Source of the DNA: Mytilus californianus
Taxonomy: Eukaryota; Mollusca; Bivalvia; Mytilida; Mytilidae
Assembly (NCBI RefSeq): GCF_021869535.1
Contig: NW_026262712.1
Coordinates: 64,226,100-64,290,099 of the forward strand
Reading direction: 5' to 3'
Length of the DNA: 64,000 nt
Shown here piece by piece: positions 57,601 through 64,000 of this stretch. The number at the start of each line of letters is the position of its first letter. Positions within the stretch are counted from its first letter, which is position 1. A program made the position numbers and the translations under genes. The notes below the pieces were generated by a model, which did not search any database, was not told the DNA's origin, and saw nothing but the letters and a program-made list of their open reading frames with translations.

Positions 57601-57956
57601 TCACATTAATAAATTATCCCGAGAGATTTCAGCTAAGAGCAACAAAATTTTAAATGAATGAGCACCCTACATCTAGAATATGGTTGAAAACTAATTAATA
57701 ATCGCAATATTCAACATACTTTTTAAATGTGTACATAATGTAATGTGCACATCTTCTAAACGTTTAAAGGTTCTTGGCTAAAAACTGTAGTAGGAGTTGC
57801 TAACATAAAACCGATACCCTTCCAACCCGCCCGACATTTACGATCAGTTAATGGGACGGTATTTAACCCATGTTCTATTGTCGTAAATCGATTAATAATA
57901 GAAGATGGAATTTGTGAACATACTATTTGTAAGCGTTGTCATTATTGAGTACCTAC

Positions 57957-58119
57957 CTGTTTCATGGTCAAAAATAATACACACAGATGTCCAGTTAAGA
58001 TGAGTAACTACGGACATTAATGTCGATACTGGTATATCCATGTTGTACACAACTGGTTTCCAGTAGATAAAACTCAAAGCAGTGTTAAGATACCAGTCAC
58101 TTACATATGTTGGACGTAA
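57957..58119 (-). CDS. Receptor B exon 1 of the assembled model: amino-terminal domain
   Basis: The donor GAAACAG/GTAGGT is clear and joins exon 2 in phase 1. The stretch YWKPVVYNMDIPVSTLMSVV...LNWTSVCIIFDHET matches the A exon. The 5' edge is uncertain: AAAAACCAG at 58120-58122 gives the right phase but a poor pyrimidine tract. A stop lies a little further upstream in this frame, and the sequence just upstream is a diverged duplicate of part of the exon. Confidence 0.7.
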
Positions 58120-58296
58120 CTGGTTTTTAGTAGATTAAATCGCTCTGCAGATAGACACGTGTAAGTTTTATTGGAGTGAAATATCATATTTCTCTGGTTA
58201 TTTATAGCTAAATCTTTTCCTCCGATTGCCAAAATTCCATATTTACAATTTGACTTCGTTGAATACAACCAATTCAAGCCATGAACTTTTAACAAG
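58105..58296 (-). other. Open stretch upstream of receptor B exon 1, unassigned
   Basis: From an AGATACAG acceptor-like edge, about 60 open codons (LKVHGLNWLYS, NCKYGILAIGGKD, NKTYTCLSAE) run to a perfect GTAAGT at 58104. It could be an earlier ATD exon. But it overlaps the best edge of exon 1, uses another frame, and has no seen counterpart in gene A. Confidence 0.25.
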
Positions 58297-58674
58297 GCTA
58301 ACTGTATCTTAATTTACCTTTTAGTTGCTGTTCAATACATCAATCAATAATGTTTCATAATATAAATGTATCCTTAAAATAACGGTTTTTATTTTTAATT
58401 TCTCATTAAAGAATAAAAAAATCCTTTTTCCATCAACACATTCTTTGATGTCTTGATATTTGAATTTGACACGCTTCTTAAAATTGACAAAAAGCTATTA
58501 GGCTTTAGAAATACTGCCACTAATTGTTTCGATAACTGAAAGACAATATCCAAATCGGATATTGATATACATTAAAGACTTTCTCTTTTTAAAACAATTT
58601 CATGGGATAATGCATTGATTACATTAAACGTATTCTATTCGTCTAGATTTATAGCTTGACATATTTTTATTTTT

Positions 58675-58850
58675 ACGTCCCTCCTACGATAATAGAAGGG
58701 CATTATGTTTTCTGGTCTGTGCTTCCGTATGTCCGCCCGCTTTTTTTTATCTATCCGTCTGTCTGTTGATTCCCCTTCAAACACGTTCGTCTGTCCCGTA
58801 TCAGGTTAAAGTTTTTGGTTAAGGTAGTTTGCCATCAATTTTTGGTCGCA
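58675..58850 (+). repeat. Hairpin-headed repeat, plus-oriented copy
   Basis: CCCTCCTACGATAATAGAAGGG forms an imperfect hairpin, followed by GCATTATGTTTTCTGGTCTG and CCGTCTGTCTG. This matches the complement of 9745-9920. Confidence 0.5.
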
Positions 58851-59257
58851 TCAACTTAAAAGTTGGTACACATAGGTGAACCTATAAAATTCTATTCCAA
58901 ATTACGATTTTGATCCAAATGTCTGTGTTTTCTTAACATGAATATTTGATAATATGAATTGAGTACATTATCAGGTTAAATTTTTTGGATAAAACGATTT
59001 ACCATGAAGTTGAGCCTCTTCAACGTGAACACATATGCATTATTATGTGGACTATTCAATTGATATGCCATTTGACGTTTTTATCCCAATATCTTGGTTT
59101 CCTAGAATAGAAATATAGTTCAAGATTGGCATGATGTCACTAAGTCTTTCTTATTAATATATTTTAAATTTAGGTATTTTAAGTTGATTGTTCGACATTA
59201 ATTTAATTTATCAATAAAAGCGTCAAATCAGTTATGATTTTTTTTCTTTTTGAATGA

Positions 59258-59465
59258 ATGCAAATTATTCCTCATCAATAAATACAACATTTTAACAATA
59301 TCCGAAAATGGTCAATATCAGAACAATGATAAAAGGCCATGTTTGATTTCCATACGGTCTGGTAGCAGTATGAGGGAAGTACCGGTTCTCGCGAGTTTTT
59401 GTTAAAGTAAAACCTATGGGAGAGGATACCCATGAGGATATCCAGTGAGGATACCTCTGACGTCA
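59258..59465. promoter_or_regulatory. Cluster of candidate regulatory words upstream of receptor B
   Basis: Within about 210 bp are ATGCAAAT (59258-59265), the palindrome-centred TCTCGCGAGT (59387-59396), three GAGGATA words at 59422, 59434 and 59447, and a TGACGTCA octamer (59458-59465). They lie 1.1-1.3 kb upstream of the first placed exon of B. A promoter role is only suggested. Confidence 0.25.
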
Positions 59466-59519
59466 TTATTAGGTATAATGACACTAATTAATTACATCAA
59501 TTAATTTTTTTTTAGTATA

Positions 59520-61600
59520 AGCTAATTATAAAGCAGTACGTTATCAAAAATATGTGTTTAAGGTGGATGGGGGTCTTAATTAAAATCCATAGAATTTTTT
59601 AATAATTTGTTCAAATGAAGTTTTTATCATGCTTTTTTCCAAAATATAATAAAAAGTATGGGTCTCTGCACTGTTTTCACGCTACAGGTTCTGCAAAATT
59701 GTATAGATTATGTATGGAAAAATCCAATTTTGTGTGATAAAAAGAAAACTACACCATAGAATTTTAAGATAAAATGTGAGAAGATAGTTCTTATAACATG
59801 CTTTCAGATAAAAAAAAAGAAAAAATGGGGTCACCGGACTTGTTTTCTTGCTTCGTGAATTCTCAAAATTACTTTATCTGAGTTATCTTCTCTACTATCT
59901 GAGTTACCTCCCCTTATGTGGCAAAGTTGAAAAAATACAAATCAAACAGAAATATTATGTTATTTTAGAAATTACAGCCGTAATATGATAAAACACATAA
60001 TTTTTTATATTAACATGAAAAGTCTTACACATGAATTACATACTACTCTCAAAATTTGCACGTGTCATTAAAGATCTAGACCAATTGTCATCTGCTACTT
60101 CAAATACAAGATGGAGGAAGACACCTCAGCCACCTTAATATGGTTAAGTATATGGTGTTTCTTAAGGTCTTTTCCCTACGTTGAGAATGACCTTATTGTA
60201 TTTCTAATTTAAAAACAAATGTCCAACATCTTTTTGATACGACCTCCCCCGTTTCTATTGAAGTTATCATGAAAAAATTTGGACCATCGATAGACCTCAT
60301 TACGAAGTATTACCAGATTACCTTGCTTAGGATTTCATAATCCCTTTAGAAGTTATCTTCCTTTTATTGTTTTTTTTCGACATGACCCCGACGGTTGCTT
60401 TGGAAGACATCATGACATTCTTTAGACAACAGGTAGATCTCATCATGAAGATTTACCAGATGAGACTTCGTAGGATTTCATCATCCCCTTTTAGAGTTGT
60501 ATCCCCTTGACACAATTTCTTGTATTTGCATATATCTTATAAATTGTTACAGATAGATTCGATTTTAAAATAATAACATGTACAGGAAAAGATGGCAATG
60601 GTAATAAACATAAACAATTATTTTGTTATCAACCCTTATAAGACTAATTTCCCTTCAAATATTATACACAATTTTTGAAAAATTATATTTCGAGAACCGG
60701 AAGTCGTGGAGACATTGGGCCTTCGTCAATGATCTTTAGTTCATGTGACCTTTTATTTGTACCCAAGGTCAAAGGTCATAGAGTGCAAAATGTTTTTACG
60801 CTCAAATTTTAAGCTTGAATGTTAAGCAAGCATACACACAGCGTATACAATTTTCCACTCGAAGAGCTCTACATTTTATACAAAAGACCCAAACTGTCCC
60901 ACCATCTGTTCAAAAGTAACGACGAGATAATTCTTTAAAGTAAAGTTGAGTGTGTATATCTTTGAAATAGTTAAAGATATCAACCTAGTATAAACTGCAA
61001 AAATTATCAGTATTGTAATACCTTCTAATGTAAAGGTCATGAGAAAACTTTACCTTGACCTTCAAAGGGTACTATAACCATGACCTTGTGACCTTTTGAA
61101 AGGTGGTAGTCCCATGTCTCTACGACAAAAGGTTCTCAAGTTCGGTATTGCATCATATATTTAATTATTTATTGTGTTTTAAGTTAGCTATGGAATTGCA
61201 CCAATTTTTTGACAGTATTGTACTTTATTTGCATCTAACACTTTGCAGATTTTAGATATCTGTTGTCGTATATGAGATATTGCAGTTTGAAATTTTGTGA
61301 GGGGGGGGGGGCAAATTTTTCTGAATCAACAACAGCTAGCCACCTGAAAATTTCAGAAATTAAGTCATTAAGTGCAAAAATTTAAGATGATAAGGTTGTC
61401 GCATATCAAATGAAAGTCCACAAAGCGTATATCTATAATTTCAAATTTTTGGATTGGATGGGATAATTGAATGCCAAAAATAAATTGTCTAAGAAGGTTA
61501 GGTTTTCGCATATCAAATGAAATGTCATAATGTGTATATTGCAAATATCAAATTCCTGTACCCCAAAAATTACTTGAATGGGGTTATTTAGTGCAAACTT
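59520..61600. repeat. Region with two pairs of diverged tandem repeats
   Basis: A unit of about 130 bp is present twice at about 60235-60500 (AGACCTCATTACGAAG / AGATCTCATCATGAAG). A unit of about 107 bp is present twice at about 61390-61590 (TCGCATATCAAATGAAA in both). The rest shows no feature. A G-run of ten bases lies near 61302. Confidence 0.5.
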
Positions 61601-61617
61601 ACTACATGGCGGTGTTT

Positions 61618-61900
61618 CTCTTTCTATTACACTTCAGAGAGAACCTTTGATGAAATTTAATCAGAGATACTAAAATTTTCAGAAAAACACGATATACATT
61701 TCATTGACAGCAGTGCGTAATGAAAGAACTAGCACAAAATCGAATTTTATTTTGCCAGATGAGACATTGTTTGATATGCTTGATTTTTCTGATGAAATAA
61801 ACGATACCACAATGAGACCCATCAACTCTCGTCTAATATTGCTGGATAATAATTTTTCTTATATAGATGCCCGAATACAAAGGTCATCCAAATAGTTATG
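61618..61900 (+). repeat. Repeat shared with 26200, with a short open frame
   Basis: The first 170 bp match 26200-26355. Here a 63-codon open frame (61704-61895) runs through FILPDETLFDMLDFSDE. It may be an N-terminal fragment of a repeat-encoded protein. Its function is unknown. Confidence 0.45.
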
Positions 61901-61934
61901 GCTCAGACCAATAAATTTGTGTAAAAGAAAAAGA

Positions 61935-62025
61935 AAACGCGTTATAAATTTCGTGCGTCCAATACGCTTTTCTGGATTTGCCTTCATAAGGAACGCTCAA
62001 AGCGAAACATTTGAAAGCCAAGGAT
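61935..62025 (-). mobile_element. 5' head of an RT element, minus-oriented
   Basis: TTTCGTGCGTCCAATACGC, TTTTCTGGATTTGCCTTCAT and GAACGCTCAAAG are the complement of the head seen at 18835 and 24255. Confidence 0.5.
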
Positions 62026-62039
62026 GTATATTACACAAA

Positions 62040-62990
62040 CACACGAAGAGCTATATGACCAAAAAGGGATCTAAAAAAATTGCCAAACTTATCTAGTTAT
62101 CGTTATCTTGATGATATTTTTTCGTTAAAGAATCAAGAATTTTCTCAATATACTGCCGAAATTTACCTATAGGAACTCACATTAAATAAATCAAATATAA
62201 ACGGTAATAATTGTCCTTTCCTAGATCTAGATCAGTTTTACACGGGAAGCTCGACACTAAAATTTACGACAAAAGGGACGATTTTTCGTTCCCTATTGTT
62301 AATTTTTCTTTTCTGGACGGTAATGTTCCTTTTGGGACCATCTTACGGTGTTTATATATCACAACTCGTTCGCTATGCCCGTGTCTGTTGTGACGTTTTG
62401 GATTTCAATGAACGTAGCCCATCATGTATTACTTGTAAATTATTAAGTCAGGGATTTTGTTACCACAAATTACTTAACACCTGTACCAAATTCTTCCATA
62501 GATATAAAGATTTGGTTTGGAAGTTTTGGTTGTACCTGTAGAAAACTTATTTTTAACGGGATAGCACATCCTAATTTTTACGGAGATGTTATTTACCGAG
62601 CCCGGGACTTTAAATACGATCCGGGTAAACTTATCGATCCTTTATATAAACTTATTCTAAAAGGTTACCAATTCAACACTATAATTAGATCTTTGAATAT
62701 TGTTTTTATTGGTATTAATATTGATTTTGTTATCAGTAAATTGAAATCAAACTAAATATCATTTTATATACATATGCACATTCATGGCTCTACAATCTGT
62801 CGATACCTGTATCTTGGCATTGTACAAGGTCATGTTTTTCTCTGACTGTTTATGACGTCTTTATACTAAATCCATCGGATGTAAGATGTGTATTGATTCA
62901 TATTTTAGTCTTAGATGCATGATTTGTTTTATTATTTGTTATTGGTTTTGAACTATCTGTCAGTAACTGCGAGTACACTCAAATATGTAC
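62040..62990 (+). mobile_element. RT element of the second family, C-terminal part
   Basis: In shifting frames the plus strand reads KFTY-type pre-palm remnants, then GKLDTKIYDKRDDFSFPIVN, YGVYISQLVRYARVC, LLSQGFCYHKLLNT and FFHRYKDLVWK. A long open C-terminal end, NFYGDVIYRARDFKYDPGKL then KGYQFNTIIRSL, runs to a stop at about 62753. It is less decayed than the copy at 54860. Sequence to 62990 is probably its 3' region. Confidence 0.7.
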
Positions 62991-62999
62991 TTAGTGTCA

Positions 63000-64000
63000 T
63001 TTTGTTGTGGTGATGTATAATGACCCTGCCTCGTCCACTCTGTGTTTTTGTTAGATATATTTCTACTTTGTATCGATCTGACGAGATAAGCCCTTTTCAA
63101 ATTATTTTTATAGTTTGTTCCTATGTTGTTCGGTTACTAGTGAAGCGGCGAATGTTGAAAAAGACGCTTAGTTAACGAGTTTAAATTACCTAAATACCTC
63201 ACGTTAAAAACGGCCTTAACTGACGTAACCCAACTGTCACCGAAGACCCCACTACTGTTTTGATAGACTAATGTCCTAATTAACTTAAACATGATTTGTG
63301 AACTTAATTGGTTAATAGGGTTACTCTTGAAATTCATACATTATTAGGGCATTTTTAATGAGTACTATATTTAAAGCACAGAGCATCTGAAAATTGTGGA
63401 AAATAGACAAAAAATCACTGTTTTTCACCTTACATTATTTGCACGTGCAATAAATATGTATTTGAAGGTACGACCGTAAAGCTGTCGTATAATACTTCAA
63501 TCGACTTGATTTACTTTTTGAAGAAAATTAGTAATAAGCAATATAATCGGTTAAACATCTGCATTTCATGAGAATTTCAATTCCGGATATTGGTCACACA
63601 TGAACCGACGCTGTTCTGGTTGATAGTTATCAGCCCACATTAGGCAATTTTGCGATGGTCATTTGTAGTTATCATCACGCGTATTTCCTGTTTACTTTAG
63701 AATTTCTGAAGCTTTACGATTTATTTATGTTGTTAGGTATAGTTGTTTAGTCGTGTTTGTTGAATTTAACCGTGAATCATTGAAGGGTGCGTTTGGTTTT
63801 CAGGAGTGTTCTATCTATTGGACATTCAGATTAAAGGACAATTACACTAGTTCGATAAAATTGGCTCGTTCCGATGCCAAGAAAGGGTGCTCTGAAGTTG
63901 GAATTGACAAATACATAACCAACAATTTTTTTTTGCTGAAATTTTAAGAATAGCAACAGATTCTAGTAAAAAAAAGTCTGATAAATGCTGCAGCACTGAG
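63000..64000. other. Window edge without recognised features
   Basis: No exon of receptor B (its missing 5' exons would be upstream of 58119 on the minus strand) could be identified here by motif or splice context. Confidence 0.4.

Larger units (their letters stand above)
35431..58119 (-). other. Gene span: ionotropic glutamate receptor-like paralogue B
   Basis: Ten exons parallel those of paralogue A with the same phases (low ends 57957, 50823, 49188, 47174, 43925, 43440, 39851, 39433, 37002 and 35431). They total about 662 codons. The S1 Arg (HRETVADF), S2 Thr (GETVFE) and S2 Glu (FIGERTYL) of the ligand site are kept, and the Q/R-site position is Cys (LLCQG). The cytoplasmic tail is cut short by a nonsense change. 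The gene lies head to tail with A, 5.5 kb upstream, so the pair arose by tandem duplication. As for A, the signal peptide and first ATD part were not found. Confidence 0.83.

Noticed and set aside
2300-62025. CCTGATGA...GAAA in the RT-element head motif (2308, 9205, 9515, 18850, 24260 and 61960) as a further hammerhead
   Set aside because: CTGATGA and a GAAA-like box are present in some copies, but stem II does not close with a G-C pair. The base after the stem III U would be G (not allowed at position 17), and no downstream strand pairs with the putative stem I. The resemblance is probably partial or coincidental.
1-64000. CRISPR arrays, bacterial operons, rRNA or phage genes
   Set aside because: No CRISPR-type repeat-spacer pattern, no rRNA sequence and no tightly packed intronless genes were found. 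Spliced receptor genes show the DNA is eukaryotic.

Overview
This is eukaryotic, AT-rich, intron-rich DNA, most likely from a marine mussel (Mytilus or a close bivalve). The organism call is inference. It rests on the dispersed repeats, which I recognise from memory as mussel-type, on long introns packed with retroelement debris, and on a fast-diverging ionotropic glutamate receptor family. No bacterial or viral gene is present. Almost all open frames in the window are repeat-derived or chance.

The real genes are two tandem paralogues of an ionotropic glutamate receptor (iGluR/IR superfamily), both on the minus strand. I call them paralogue A (4940-29962) and paralogue B (35431-58119). Ten exons of each can be placed by splice sites, and their phases join without a break. 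In order they encode most of an amino-terminal domain (ATD), ligand-binding half S1, M1, pore loop, M2/M3, ligand-binding half S2, M4 and a cytoplasmic tail. All intron positions and phases match between A and B. The ligand-binding and channel exons are close to each other, and the ATD exons are far more diverged. The signal peptide and the first part of the ATD were not found for either gene. A assembles to 727 codons plus stop and B to about 662.

Layout: 1-4.9 kb is reverse-transcriptase (RT) relics downstream of A. 4.9-30 kb is gene A, with its introns filled by RT fragments, short-repeat foldback arrays and a terminal-inverted-repeat element of about 2.6 kb. 30-35.4 kb is the A/B spacer, with hammerhead-ribozyme retroelement units and an RT copy. 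35.4-58.1 kb is gene B, whose introns hold a six-unit array of about 160 bp and another RT copy. 58-64 kb is upstream of B, with repeats and a second RT type.

Besides the receptor pair, the most notable content is self-cleaving RNA. Several plus- and minus-strand copies carry the hammerhead core (CTGATGA, stem II, GAAA, short stem III, then GTC). One copy, at 33298-33341, looks intact. A second, sequence-distinct hammerhead type forms a direct repeat 323 bp apart, the architecture of a retrozyme. This supports, but does not prove, that the surrounding RT relics belong to Penelope-like elements and their non-autonomous relatives.
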